The notes beneath the pieces are model-generated. The model was not told the DNA's origin, did no database searches, and saw only the letters and a program-made list of their open reading frames with translations. Of a stretch of 64,000 bases of DNA, positions 18,166-27,342 are shown one piece after another; position 1 is the first letter of the stretch, and each line of letters starts with the position of its first letter. The stretch is from Planococcus wigleyi (lineage in GTDB: Bacteria > Bacillota > Bacilli > Bacillales_A > Planococcaceae), in assembly GCF_014836985.1 (NCBI RefSeq), contig NZ_JACSPU010000007.1, positions 1 to 64,000 on the forward strand, given 5' to 3'. The position numbers and the translations under genes were made by a program.

Positions 18166-18194
18166 TTGACATCCCCGAACTATTTCCGTATGAT
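18166..18194 (+). promoter_or_regulatory. Sigma-A promoter of metK
   Basis: A perfect -35 TTGACA (18166-18171), a 17-bp spacer and -10 TATGAT (18189-18194). The start would fall about 10 bases before the SAM riboswitch. Confidence 0.85.
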
Positions 18195-18212
18195 GAAAAA
18201 TTGAACGGATAC

Positions 18213-18383
18213 TCTTATTCCGAGCTGGTGGAGGGGACAGGCCCTATGAAACCCGGCAACCTGCTGCAACTGCAGTGATGGTGCCAAACCTGAAACAAGG
18301 CTTACAGGCCTTGGATGATAAGAGTGAAAGGTGCTTATGATGATTCTCCTTTCCTCATGACGAATGAGTGAAGGGATTTTTTT
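18213..18383 (+). promoter_or_regulatory. SAM-I (S-box) riboswitch of metK
   Basis: P1 is closed by CTCTTAT (18213-18219) and ATAAGAG (18318-18324). Between lie S-box landmarks: GAGCTGGTGGAGGGAC, CCCTATGAAACCCGGCAACC and GGTGCCAA. The expression platform at 18348-18383 is a stem of CCTTTCCTCAT with ATGAGTGAAGG (one mismatch) followed by seven T residues. Family knowledge: SAM binding stabilises P1 and lets the terminator form, so MetK is made when SAM is low. Confidence 0.95.
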
Positions 18384-18524
18384 ATGGAATGCCCTTAATC
18401 CTCGTGTGAAAGGCCACAGACGGCTTGAAGTTCAATCCGGAAATTCCGGAACGGACTTGACATGGGAAACGAGTACCGTATCAATTTCGAGAGCAATCTC
18501 GCAGGATATAAGGAGGAACATTTT

Positions 18525-19733
18525 TTGAAAAACCGTCGATTATTTACTTCAGAATCAGTAACAGAAGGACATCCGGATAAAATCTGTGACCAAATCTCAG
18601 ATGCTATTTTGGATGCAATCTTAGCCGAGGATCCAAACGCACGTGTTGCGTGTGAAACGACTGTAACAACAGGACTGGTTTTGGTAGCTGGAGAAATCAC
18701 TACTTCCACTTATGTGGACATTCCAAAAGTCGTTAGACAAACGGTGAGAGAAATTGGATACACACGTGCTAAATATGGTTTCGATTCAGAAACAAGTGCA
18801 GTCCTTACAGCAATCGATGAGCAATCACCGGATATCGCTGCTGGAGTAAACGTGGCACTTGAATCACGTGAAGGCCAAATGACAGATAAAGAAATGGACG
18901 ATATTGGAGCAGGCGACCAAGGGTTGATGTTCGGATATGCCAACAACGAAACAGAAGAATTAATGCCATTGCCGATTTCATTGGCGCATAAATTGGCGCG
19001 CCGCTTGGCTGAAGTACGCAAGGAAGAAATTCTTCCGTATTTGCGTCCGGATGGCAAAACGCAGGTGACAGTTGAATACGATGAAAACAATCAACCGCTT
19101 CGTGTAGACACGATTGTTATTTCTACTCAGCACCACCCAGAAGTAACGCTGGAGCAAATCCAACGCAATATCAAAGAATACGTCATCAAAGAAGTCGTTC
19201 CGGCAAAATGGATCGATGAAGACACCAAATACTTTATCAATCCAACTGGGCGTTTCGTAATTGGCGGACCTCAAGGAGATGCGGGCTTGACTGGCCGCAA
19301 AATCATCGTGGATACTTATGGTGGCTATGCTCGCCACGGCGGCGGAGCTTTCTCTGGTAAAGATGCAACAAAAGTTGACCGTTCAGCAGCTTATGCAGCC
19401 CGTTATGTAGCGAAAAACATCGTTGCTGCAGGCCTTGCAGACAAATGCGAAGTGCAGTTGGCGTATGCAATCGGTGTAGCACATCCTGTGTCCATCGCTT
19501 TCGATACATTCGGCACCGGCAAAGTGGATGAAGACAAATTGGACGATTTGGTACGTGCGAACTTTGATTTGCGTCCTGCCGGCATCATCAAAATGTTGGA
19601 TCTGCGCCGCCCGATCTACAAGCAGACAGCGGCCTACGGACACTTTGGCCGTACGGATGTTGATCTTCCTTGGGAACGTACTGACAAAGCAGCAATTCTT
19701 AAAGAACAAGCTGGCGTAGAAGCTGGTATTTAA
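18525..19733 (+). CDS. metK: S-adenosylmethionine synthetase MetK
   Basis: Makes SAM from methionine and ATP. The 402-residue protein begins [19 protein letters not shown] and has the family signatures [12 protein letters not shown] near residue 118 and [15 protein letters not shown] near residue 271, with the ATP-site histidine in EGHPD. The start is TTG at 18525, with perfect AGGAGG 8 bases upstream; the ATG at 18462 lacks this and would add 21 residues absent from the family. It is the product of the S-box upstream, a direct feedback loop. Confidence 0.96.
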   Translation: MKNRRLFTSESVTEGHPDKICDQISDAILDAILAEDPNARVACETTVTTGLVLVAGEITTSTYVDIPKVVRQTVREIGYTRAKYGFDSETSAVLTAIDEQSPDIAAGVNVALESREGQMTDKEMDDIGAGDQGLMFGYANNETEELMPLPISLAHKLARRLAEVRKEEILPYLRPDGKTQVTVEYDENNQPLRVDTIVISTQHHPEVTLEQIQRNIKEYVIKEVVPAKWIDEDTKYFINPTGRFVIGGPQGDAGLTGRKIIVDTYGGYARHGGGAFSGKDATKVDRSAAYAARYVAKNIVAAGLADKCEVQLAYAIGVAHPVSIAFDTFGTGKVDEDKLDDLVRANFDLRPAGIIKMLDLRRPIYKQTAAYGHFGRTDVDLPWERTDKAAILKEQAGVEAGI

Positions 19734-19745
19734 ACATGCGTTAGA

Positions 19746-19785
19746 AAAGGATGACCAGGCAGCGATGCCTGGTCATCCTTTTTTT
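19746..19785. terminator. Bidirectional terminator between metK and ytoA
   Basis: AAAGGATGACCAGGCA pairs perfectly with its complement around a GCGA loop, flanked by A-run and T-run. Confidence 0.94.
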
Positions 19786-19786
19786 G

Positions 19787-20302
19787 TTAGTCTTTTTGAA
19801 GAGACTTGTAATAAGCCCCTTTTTCCGCATATTCACGGACAATCCGTTCCATGTCGGTCTTGTCGTCTTCGCGCAGTTCACGGACCACTTTTGCGGGACG
19901 GCCGAGCGCAAGCATGCCGGGTGGAATGACTTTTCCAGGAGGAACCAAGCTGCCCGCTCCGACAAATGCACCTTCTCCGATTTCCGCTCCGTCTAGAATG
20001 ACGGACCCCATGCCTACCAGCGCCCCTTTGCGGATGATGCAGCTATGCAAAGTCACTTGATGGCCAATAGTCACTTCATCTTCCAAAAGCAAGGTTTTGC
20101 CAGGGCTTTGATGAAGCATGCAAAGATCCTGGATATTGACTTTATTGCCGATAATGGTTGGTGAGACATCGCCGCGGATAACCGTGTTGAACCAAACCGA
20201 TGAATGGGCGCCAATCGTCACATCACCGGAGATGGTCGTATAGTCAGCGATGAAAACCGATGGATCGATTTGGGGGAATTTGTCTTTATATGGATAAATC
20301 AT
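19787..20302 (-). CDS. ytoA: Gamma-carbonic-anhydrase-like hexapeptide protein YtoA
   Basis: A 171-residue left-handed beta-helix protein with hexapeptide repeats over about residues 20-140. Metal-ligand-like histidines appear in LCMLHQSP, VTIGHQV and TLHSCII, the arrangement of gamma-class carbonic anhydrases and their YrdA/PaaY relatives. Enzyme activity is unproven for many members. AAAGGAGC precedes the ATG. Divergent from the ytpA homologue, as in B. subtilis. Confidence 0.88.
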   Translation of the reverse strand: MIYPYKDKFPQIDPSVFIADYTTISGDVTIGAHSSVWFNTVIRGDVSPTIIGNKVNIQDLCMLHQSPGKTLLLEDEVTIGHQVTLHSCIIRKGALVGMGSVILDGAEIGEGAFVGAGSLVPPGKVIPPGMLALGRPAKVVRELREDDKTDMERIVREYAEKGAYYKSLQKD

Positions 20303-20415
20303 GGCAAAGCTCCTTTAAAAAAGATAAGATATTCTATAATCGTAACAAATCAAATCAAAACGTCAAATAGGAAATACAGCAGTAAGAATTATTGGTGGAG
20401 AAAGGAAGTCGGAAT

Positions 20416-21222
20416 ATGTGGAAATGGCAGGCGGAAGGCACAGCAAAAGCGGTTGTGGTATTGATCCATAGCGCGTATGAGCAGCATCTGCGTTATGCAT
20501 GGCAAATCGAGAAATGGCGATCGGCTGGATTCCATGTTTATACAGGAGATTTGCCGGGCCATGGCAGGAATGCTGGTGCCGATCACGTACACCGTGAATC
20601 GTTCGATGACTACGAGCAGGCAGTAAGTGAAATGCTGAAGCTCTCATCGGAAAATGATTTGCCGGTTTTTGTCATAGCGCATGGTTTAGGTGCCACCATT
20701 GCGATGAATGTGCTGGCAAACCGAAAGTTCAATGTGGCCGGTGCCATTTTCACGTCTCCGTGGCTGCAGTTAAAAAAATTGCCTCCGAAAGCACCTAATG
20801 CATTTCCGGGAGTTTCGCAGTTGACTGGCCGCAGGAAAATGGATCATGGCATTGAACTCCGCCATTTGACCAGAGACCAATTTTCCTTAGATCAGGAAAC
20901 TGAAAACAAACTGTACCATTCAGTCATCACCTCTGGATGGTATAAGGAGTTGCAGAGCTATATGAAAGAAACCGCAGCTGCTGTCGACTTGTATCCTCGG
21001 ATTCCGACATATCTGCATACAGCGGAGCGGGATATGATTACGGAAATAGATGCGTCCCGGCAATGGCTGCTGAAGCAGCAGCTTACCGAGTTTAGTTATA
21101 AGGAATGGAAATTCTGCTATCACGACATTTTTCAGGAACCGGAGAAAGAAGAAGTTTTTCAAGCGGCGCAAGCATTTATCTATACAGTGCTGCGGTCGGT
21201 CGGTTACTTGGTTGAAGAGTGA
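20416..21222 (+). CDS. ytpA: YtpA-like alpha/beta hydrolase lacking the catalytic serine
   Basis: Homologue of the B. subtilis (lyso)phospholipase YtpA: same length class (268 aa), start (MWKWQAEG) and C-terminal HDIFQEPEKEEVF matching the family HEIFNEPERE motif with the catalytic histidine. The nucleophile elbow expected as GHSMGG reads AHGLGA (codons GCG CAT GGT TTA GGT GCC), so serine is glycine, and the oxyanion HG near residue 18 is HS. The frame is intact, so this is not a decayed gene but perhaps an inactive or repurposed hydrolase. The ATG at 20416 has AAGGAAG 7 bases upstream. Confidence 0.82.
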   Translation: MWKWQAEGTAKAVVVLIHSAYEQHLRYAWQIEKWRSAGFHVYTGDLPGHGRNAGADHVHRESFDDYEQAVSEMLKLSSENDLPVFVIAHGLGATIAMNVLANRKFNVAGAIFTSPWLQLKKLPPKAPNAFPGVSQLTGRRKMDHGIELRHLTRDQFSLDQETENKLYHSVITSGWYKELQSYMKETAAAVDLYPRIPTYLHTAERDMITEIDASRQWLLKQQLTEFSYKEWKFCYHDIFQEPEKEEVFQAAQAFIYTVLRSVGYLVEE

Positions 21223-21254
21223 ACGAGAATAAATGGCACAGAGGAGAGATTACA

Positions 21255-22262
21255 ATGGCATTAAGCTATAGCATACTGGACCAATCCCCGATTTCAGAAG
21301 GCAGTTCGCCGCAGGAAGCCTTGAAACAGACAGCGGTTCTTGCACAAAAAGCTGAGCAATGGGGGTATACCCGCTTTTGGGTATCTGAGCATCACGATGC
21401 GACGACCCTGGCCGGCTCTTCGCCAGAAGTGCTGATCGCCCATCTCGGAGCGGTGACCAACACTATTCGGTTGGGATCGGGTGGTGTCATGCTGCCGCAT
21501 TATGCCCCTTTTAAAATTGCTGAAAACTTTAAGCTGCTGGAAGCGTTGTATCCAGACAGAATCGATGCCGGAGTCGGCCGTGCACCTGGAGGCATGCCGC
21601 GTGCTTCCTATGCATTGAACGAAGGCAAAAAACGGGACACCAGCCAATTCCCTAAACAAATCGATGAGCTGCGCATGTACTTGACGGATTCGATTCCCGA
21701 AGAACATCCGTATTACGGAATGAAAGCGACACCGGTGACGAAGCATAGCCCGCCGATCTGGATATTGGGGTCAAGTGAAAACTCGGCACAGCTGGCAGCG
21801 GCAAAAGGGTTGCCTTATATGTTCGCACATTTCATCAATGGCGAAGGCGGAGAGGAGTTTGCAAAAGAATACCGGAAACAGTTTAAGTCTCATAAAGAAA
21901 GCAAACCCCGGGTAGGCTTTGCGATATTTGTCGTCTGTCAGGAAACGTCCGAACAGGCGGAGTGGGTGGCTTCATCGATGGATCTTTCACTGTGCATGGG
22001 AGCGCAGGGAATTCCTTCAAAAGGCACACCGCCTCCTGAAAAGGCCAGCGCGTATCCCTATTCCAAATTCGAAAAACTATTGGTCGCTGAAAACCGCCGC
22101 CGAATGGTCGTCGGTACACCGGAGCAGGTTGTGGACAAATTAGAAATTATGGCATCCGAATATAGAGCGGATGAAGTGATGCTGGTTTCCTCGGCTTACG
22201 ACTTTAATGACAAACTTAAAACCTTCCGATTGATTGCGGAAGAAATGCAGAAACGCCGATAG
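21255..22262 (+). CDS. LLM-class flavin-dependent oxidoreductase
   Basis: A 335-residue luciferase-like monooxygenase fold. Seen: YSILDQSPISEG at the N-terminus, RFWVSEHHDATTLAGSSPEVLIAHLGAVT with the EHH motif, SGGVMLPHYAPFKIAENFKLLEALYPDRIDAGVGRAPGG segments, and IWILGSSENSAQLAA. These enzymes oxidise varied substrates with FMNH2; the substrate here is unknown. ATG at 21255 follows GAGGAG; an upstream in-frame GTG overlaps the ytpA stop but lacks such a site. Likely cotranscribed with ytpA. Confidence 0.86.
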   Translation: MALSYSILDQSPISEGSSPQEALKQTAVLAQKAEQWGYTRFWVSEHHDATTLAGSSPEVLIAHLGAVTNTIRLGSGGVMLPHYAPFKIAENFKLLEALYPDRIDAGVGRAPGGMPRASYALNEGKKRDTSQFPKQIDELRMYLTDSIPEEHPYYGMKATPVTKHSPPIWILGSSENSAQLAAAKGLPYMFAHFINGEGGEEFAKEYRKQFKSHKESKPRVGFAIFVVCQETSEQAEWVASSMDLSLCMGAQGIPSKGTPPPEKASAYPYSKFEKLLVAENRRRMVVGTPEQVVDKLEIMASEYRADEVMLVSSAYDFNDKLKTFRLIAEEMQKRR

Positions 22263-22286
22263 GAGATTTCCTATCGGCGTTTTTTG
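22254..22286 (+). terminator. Terminator after the LLM oxidoreductase
   Basis: CGCCGATAGGA pairs perfectly with its complement around GATT, followed by six T residues; the stop codon lies in the stem. Confidence 0.93.
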
Positions 22287-22350
22287 ACAAAACAACTTTT
22301 TAAGAAATGCTGCTCAACAATCTGTTCAATCTTTTATGCAAAAGAATGAA

Positions 22351-23442
22351 CTATTGATCGATTCGTACAATCGGCTTGATGGTGGTTCCTTTTTTGGAGT
22401 CTTCGAATGCTTCGTTGATTTGTTCGAAATCATATACTTTAATCAGTTTATCGAACGGGAACAGACCTCGCTTATAATAGTCCACCAATTGCGGAATGAA
22501 CACTTGCGGAATGGAGTCGCCTTCAATCACACCCATTACCGTTTTGCCTTCTGCCATGATGTCATTGTGGACATCGAAGGTGATTTCAGGTGTCACGCCG
22601 ACGATGGCGCATGAACCGAGTGGCCGGAGAGCATGGATGGCTTGTTTAACGACAGGCGGCACTCCTGTCGTTTCAACGGCATAATGAGTACCGCCATTGG
22701 TGATTTTTTTGATTTCTTGTACAACATCGACATTTTGTCCATTTAAAGTATGTGACGCACCAAGTTCTTTGGCCAGCGCCAGGCGGTTGTCGTGGATATC
22801 AACCGCAATGATGTTAAGGCAGCCGGCGATTTTTGCCGCCATGACAGCACTCAATCCAACGGCACCACTGCCGTATATGGCGATGGAAGAACCGAACTCA
22901 GGCTTGAACCGGTTCAATACTGTGCCAGCGCCAGTCTGAATGCCACAGCCGAGTGGGCCGAGGAGCGCCAAATCGACTCCTGGATCGACTTTGACGACAT
23001 TGCGTTCATGAGCAACCGCAAAAGTTCCAAAAGACGATTGGCCGAAAAACGTCGACACGGCGTGGTCGTGGTGATGGATTCGATTTGTGCCGTCCTGCAT
23101 TTTGCCGCCAAAGTTCAATTCGTTGAAGTTCAGGCAAACCGTCGGGTGTCCAGTCAGGCAATTTTCACAGTGGCCACAATAAGCGAAAGACAGCACCACG
23201 TGGTCGCCAGCCTTAATCGTTGTCACTGCAGCACCCACTTTTTCAACAACTCCCGAGCCTTCATGCCCAAGAACAGCAGGAAATGGGGATAATCCTAAAT
23301 CTCGTGCCACGGCGTCTGTGTGACAAACTCCCGATGCTACAATTTTGACCAATACCTCATTCATCTTCGGTTCGCCCAATTCCACTTCTTCAAATTTAAA
23401 ATCTTCTCCTAAACCATGTGTTACAGCTGCTTGGATTTTCAT
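22351..23442 (-). CDS. Zinc-dependent alcohol dehydrogenase, aryl-alcohol/class III-like
   Basis: A 363-residue MDR-family zinc alcohol dehydrogenase. Catalytic zinc ligands are in SGVCHTDA and LGHEGSGVVEKVG; the structural zinc loop is CGHCENC with a fourth cysteine seven residues on. The Rossmann motif is GSGAVGLSAVMAAK, followed by VDIHDNR, an acidic residue that favours NAD+. By eye closest to aryl/benzyl alcohol dehydrogenases of the AdhB/XylB type; substrate not established. Single gene, divergent from the next reductase. Confidence 0.87.
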   Translation of the reverse strand: MKIQAAVTHGLGEDFKFEEVELGEPKMNEVLVKIVASGVCHTDAVARDLGLSPFPAVLGHEGSGVVEKVGAAVTTIKAGDHVVLSFAYCGHCENCLTGHPTVCLNFNELNFGGKMQDGTNRIHHHDHAVSTFFGQSSFGTFAVAHERNVVKVDPGVDLALLGPLGCGIQTGAGTVLNRFKPEFGSSIAIYGSGAVGLSAVMAAKIAGCLNIIAVDIHDNRLALAKELGASHTLNGQNVDVVQEIKKITNGGTHYAVETTGVPPVVKQAIHALRPLGSCAIVGVTPEITFDVHNDIMAEGKTVMGVIEGDSIPQVFIPQLVDYYKRGLFPFDKLIKVYDFEQINEAFEDSKKGTTIKPIVRIDQ

Positions 23443-23617
23443 TCAAATCCTCCTCCTTTAAATTGATGTCCTTATCCTACTACCCGTTCAGTTTTTATTT
23501 AGACATGGTAATCAAAGTGAATGAGGACTTCCAGCAGCCAGAAAAACTAGAATTTATCATTGCCAATAACTAAGTGTGTAGCTTCAATTTGCCTTATTGG
23601 AAATAGCGATTCTGATG

Positions 23618-23637
23618 TGCTTAACTCGAATTAAGCA
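23618..23637. promoter_or_regulatory. Inverted repeat upstream of the zinc-less reductase
   Basis: TGCTTAA and TTAAGCA flank a 6-bp spacer, ending about 27 bp before the chosen start. Candidate operator; the regulator is unknown. Confidence 0.4.
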
Positions 23638-23663
23638 TTAAACACATGAAAGGAGGAAGTAAG

Positions 23664-24644
23664 ATGGACAGCAATTCAACTGCTCCTGCTGGTTTCATGA
23701 AAGCTGCTGTCTTGCATGCGTTCGGAAATGAAGAACAATTGGCCACGGAGTTCATTCTGGTACCGGATGTCGACAAGGATGAAATACTGATAGAACTGGA
23801 ATTTGCAGGAGTAGGACAATGGGATGCTTTTGAACGGCAAGGCGGTTATGCGGAGATGCTGAAGATGGAAGTGGAGTTTCCTTATGTGCTGGGCTCTGAA
23901 GGTTCTGGAACCATTATTTCAAAAGGTGAAAATGTAAAGGGCTTTAAAATAGGGGATAAGGTGATGGCCGCAGGTTTTTTGAATCCGCAAGGCGGCTTCT
24001 ATGTAGAGTTTGCAGCTGTCGACCAGAAATATGCAACACTTGTTCCAGCGTCTCTAAATGCCCAAGAAGCGGGCGGGATTTTAGGAGTGGGGATAACGGC
24101 ATTGCGTGGGTTGGAAGATATCCTTCAGCTGCAAAAAGGTGAATCCATCGTCATTTTGGGTGCCAGTGGAGGAGTCGGCCATATAGCGGTCCAGCTCGCC
24201 AGAAAAATCGGCGCCCGGGTTTTTGCCGTTGCCTCCGGAGCAGACGGAGTCGGGATGGTCCGCAACCTGGGCATAGAGAATGTCGCCGATGGCTATAATG
24301 AGGACTTGTTGGCCGCAGCAATAACAGCAGAACCCGAAGGATTTGATGCTGCTTTATTGACTGCGGGAGGGGAAACGGCGAAAACGGTCATGCAATCCGT
24401 GAAAAAAGAAGGCCGGGTAGCGTATCCGAACGGGGTCTTTCCATTGCCGACAAGTGAAGACTTTAAGGTCATTGCTTTTAATGGAGAGCCTGATGCGGAT
24501 ATAATCAGCAGGTTTGTTCATTATGTGAAGAGTGGAAATGTAAAAGCGCATGTGGACAAAGTTTTTCCTTTAGAACAAGCTTCTGCTGCTCACGTGGCTT
24601 TACAGCAACATTATTTAGGGAAACTGGTATTGGAAATAAAGTGA
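23664..24644 (+). CDS. Zinc-less MDR reductase (quinone oxidoreductase-like)
   Basis: A 326-residue medium-chain reductase without the zinc cysteines of the neighbouring dehydrogenase. Seen: GVGQWDAFERQGGYAE, GSEGSGTIISKGENV and the nucleotide-binding VILGASGGVGHIAVQLARKIGA, as in NADPH:quinone reductases. Substrate unknown. The ATG at 23664 has GGAGGAAG just upstream; an earlier ATG at 23646 lies before that site and would add six residues. Confidence 0.85.
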   Translation: MDSNSTAPAGFMKAAVLHAFGNEEQLATEFILVPDVDKDEILIELEFAGVGQWDAFERQGGYAEMLKMEVEFPYVLGSEGSGTIISKGENVKGFKIGDKVMAAGFLNPQGGFYVEFAAVDQKYATLVPASLNAQEAGGILGVGITALRGLEDILQLQKGESIVILGASGGVGHIAVQLARKIGARVFAVASGADGVGMVRNLGIENVADGYNEDLLAAAITAEPEGFDAALLTAGGETAKTVMQSVKKEGRVAYPNGVFPLPTSEDFKVIAFNGEPDADIISRFVHYVKSGNVKAHVDKVFPLEQASAAHVALQQHYLGKLVLEIK

Positions 24645-24700
24645 AACAGATTCTTAAAACGCTTTCCAGGCAAAGGAGAAAGCTTGTACATGCAGCATAA

Positions 24701-24739
24701 AAAAGCGAAGAAACGTAGTTTTAGTTTCTTCGCTTTTCA
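24701..24739. terminator. Terminator between the MDR reductase and ykkD
   Basis: AAAAGCGAAGAAAC pairs with its complement around a short loop; usable from both sides. Confidence 0.88.
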
Positions 24740-24777
24740 ATTTCCTGTCTATTCAATTAAGTTGCCGGAGACCAATT

Positions 24778-25092
24778 TCAAGAAACCAATTTCAAGCCTA
24801 CTGCCGCCCCTAAAACCATCGCAATAAAGAAAATTCGCTTCCAATCTGCGGATTCATTGTAAAATAGCATGCCGAGAATGGCTCCGCCTGAAGCGCCGAT
24901 TCCTGTCCAAATGGCATATGCAGTTCCCATGGCCAGGGTTTCCATTGCATAAGACAAAAATACAAAGCTCGCCCCAAAACCGGCAATCAACAATACTAGA
25001 GACTGCAAATTGCGGTCCTGGTGCAATTTATTTATCATCGCAACCCCCATCATTTCGAATATCCCCGCCAAAACCAATGCTGTCCATGCCAT
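24778..25092 (-). CDS. ykkD: SMR-family guanidinium exporter subunit YkkD
   Basis: A 104-residue, four-helix small multidrug resistance protein with the essential membrane glutamate in GIFEMMGVAM and the SYAMETLAMGTAYAIWTGIGASGG core. It closely resembles B. subtilis YkkD, the partner of YkkC in a heteromeric exporter. Its ATG shares one base with the ykkC stop (TAATG), so translation is coupled. The guanidine-I riboswitch upstream indicates guanidinium export. Confidence 0.92.
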   Translation of the reverse strand: MAWTALVLAGIFEMMGVAMINKLHQDRNLQSLVLLIAGFGASFVFLSYAMETLAMGTAYAIWTGIGASGGAILGMLFYNESADWKRIFFIAMVLGAAVGLKLVS

Positions 25093-25433
25093 TACGCTTC
25101 TCCTCCTTCAGAAACAGGGTCTGGCGTGACCAGTTTCAGCCCGATGACGCCTGCCAGCAAAACTCCGACCAGTAATAGTTTTGGAGCATTGAACGGTTCA
25201 TTGAAAAAAATGATTTCGGAAAGCATCGTCCCCGCTGTTCCTAAACCGACGAAGACTGCATAGACGGTCCCCACCGGTAACTTTCTTCCTGCCATGATCA
25301 TGACGGTAAAACTGATGACAATCGCGATGACCGTGACTGCCCAATCCCAAAAACCGTCTGCATGCTTTAAACCGATAACCCATACCACTTCAAAAACTGC
25401 AGCTAGTATGACTTTTAACCAATTTGAATTCAT
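25092..25433 (-). CDS. ykkC: SMR-family guanidinium exporter subunit YkkC
   Basis: A 113-residue SMR protein with the Gdx/SugE-type signature [18 protein letters not shown] (central glutamate and the lysine after it) and [22 protein letters not shown]. These features distinguish guanidinium exporters from EmrE-type drug pumps. AAAGGAGG precedes the ATG. First gene after the guanidine-I riboswitch; pairs with ykkD. Confidence 0.93.
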   Translation of the reverse strand: MNSNWLKVILAAVFEVVWVIGLKHADGFWDWAVTVIAIVISFTVMIMAGRKLPVGTVYAVFVGLGTAGTMLSEIIFFNEPFNAPKLLLVGVLLAGVIGLKLVTPDPVSEGGEA

Positions 25434-25464
25434 TCTAAAATCCTCCTTTTAATAATTACAGAAA

Positions 25465-25590
25465 TAAAAAAGCCTGGGAGAACTGTAAAAACAGTTTCTC
25501 CCAGGCTTTTGTCCTTCCGTGACACAGCAGAGCTGTGAGTTTTCTCTCGGACCAGACCAGCTTGTTTGCTGCGGAACCCTAGAAAACATT
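25465..25590 (-). promoter_or_regulatory. Guanidine-I (ykkC) riboswitch with terminator
   Basis: Read on the minus strand: TCTAGGGTTCCG, then GGTCCGAGAGAAAAC, then CACGGAAGGACAAAAGCC, the three conserved blocks of the guanidine-I aptamer. The 3' part GCCTGGGAGA also forms a terminator stem with TCTCCCAGGC (25471-25506) followed by six T residues. Family knowledge: guanidinium binding keeps the 3' strand in the aptamer and lets the exporter genes be read. Confidence 0.94.
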
Positions 25591-25657
25591 TCAGATATGC
25601 AGTTAATCCGTATTGTACATGCTTCAACGCAATCCTTCAATTAATTGGTGATGACAA

Positions 25658-26275
25658 TCAGTCAATTTGCTTTTCACTCATCGTATCAGCTATTTTTTGT
25701 GCATTCGGATCTTTTTCTTCCTGCAGGCGGCTAATGATGTTTTGGTAATCGGTTTTGTTTCGGTTCTGGCTCATTTTATAGGCGGCTTGAACTTCTCTTA
25801 CAGGGATCTTGAATCCAACGATGCCTTTCAATTCTCTCTCCAATAGCTCACGGGAGAGGGTATCCCAAAGAACTGGATTGGCACGGTGGCTTTCATACTT
25901 TTCCATTAAACGAGTCAGATCCTGTTTCAATTCTTCTTCGGTTAAGATTTGCGCAGTTCCATAAATGTGGACAGCCTGATAATTCCAGGTCGGGACATTT
26001 TCCTGCTCATACCAGGAAGAGGATATGTAGGTGTGGGGTCCTTGGAACATGACCAGAACATCTTCGACCGCATCAAATGTCCGCCACTGAGGGTTGCCAT
26101 AAGCCATATGTCCGGTTACATGGTATTCCTCATTTTCTTTTACCAACTGCAAAGGCAGGTGGCTCGCAATGGGTTTGCCTTTTTTCATCGTAACAAGCGT
26201 TCCGAAGGAATTTTGTTGAACAAATTCCCGGATTTCCTCAAAATCAGTGACTTTAAAATACTTTGGAATATACAT
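25658..26275 (-). CDS. paiB: PaiB-like FMN-binding negative transcriptional regulator
   Basis: A 205-residue protein of the PaiB family: it begins MYIPKYFKVTD, and has FGTLVTMKKGKPIASHLPL, GHMAYGNPQWRTF, VLVMFQGPHTYISSSWYE and PTWNYQAVHIYG, a split-barrel flavin-binding fold. In B. subtilis pai was linked to repression of sporulation and degradative enzymes and to polyamines; its role here is inferred. Third gene after marR and paiA. Confidence 0.9.
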   Translation of the reverse strand: MYIPKYFKVTDFEEIREFVQQNSFGTLVTMKKGKPIASHLPLQLVKENEEYHVTGHMAYGNPQWRTFDAVEDVLVMFQGPHTYISSSWYEQENVPTWNYQAVHIYGTAQILTEEELKQDLTRLMEKYESHRANPVLWDTLSRELLERELKGIVGFKIPVREVQAAYKMSQNRNKTDYQNIISRLQEEKDPNAQKIADTMSEKQID

Positions 26276-26299
26276 CGAGTTCCGCCTTTCTGATATGAA

Positions 26300-26842
<543 letters not shown>

Positions 26843-27295
26843 TCAATAGTTTCGCTTGGTACCTTTTTTAACGGATTCCCAGTCCTTTTCGACATTTTTT
26901 CGGATGCGCTGCAGAAGACCAAAAGCAGTTTCTGCTTCTTCTTCAGAGAAACCGCGCAATGCCACTTGGTCAGAATGGGCATTTTCCTTTTTGATGAATG
27001 GGTAGACGGCTTGTGCTTTCGCTGTGGGAAGGAGGTTTTTGTTTTTTTTATTGTGCGGATCGTCTTTCTTTTCGATAAAACCACTTGTCTCAAGTTTTTG
27101 GAGGGCACGGGCTGCAGTTGACTTATCAACTTTGATCATCTCCAATAATTGGGCTTGGATAATTCCAGGATTTTCACAAATGCGCACGACATACAAATAC
27201 TGTCCTTTGGTCAAATCGAACTCTTTGAATTCGATATTGCTGATGGAATCCAAGGCTCTGGCGATCATGCCGATTTCGCGTAGAATCTCTTTCAT
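26843..27295 (-). CDS. MarR-family transcriptional regulator
   Basis: A 150-residue winged-helix protein: TKGQYLYVVRICENPGIIQAQLLEMIKVDKSTAARALQKLETSGFIEKKDDPHNKKNK covers the DNA-binding helices and wing near residues 28-85. It starts the operon that continues into paiA and paiB, with GAGGAGG before the ATG. Two inverted repeats in its own control region suggest autoregulation; the ligand may be a polyamine, but this is inference from neighbours. Confidence 0.88.
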   Translation of the reverse strand: MKEILREIGMIARALDSISNIEFKEFDLTKGQYLYVVRICENPGIIQAQLLEMIKVDKSTAARALQKLETSGFIEKKDDPHNKKNKNLLPTAKAQAVYPFIKKENAHSDQVALRGFSEEEAETAFGLLQRIRKNVEKDWESVKKGTKRNY

Positions 27296-27312
27296 AACAA
27301 CCTCCTCATTTA

Positions 27313-27326
27313 ACTAGCTGGCTAGT
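27313..27326. promoter_or_regulatory. Likely MarR operator in the marR leader
   Basis: ACTAGC-TG-GCTAGT is a perfect 6-bp palindrome with a 2-bp centre, downstream of the likely transcription start and before the ribosome-binding site. CTAG-type dyads are common MarR-family sites. Bound regulator would block transcript elongation. Confidence 0.6.
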
Positions 27327-27342
27327 AAGTGTTTTAGGAATT

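Noticed and set aside
18462..18524. ATG start of metK at 18462
   Set aside because: No ribosome-binding site and extra residues not found in MetK; TTG at 18525 has a perfect AGGAGG.
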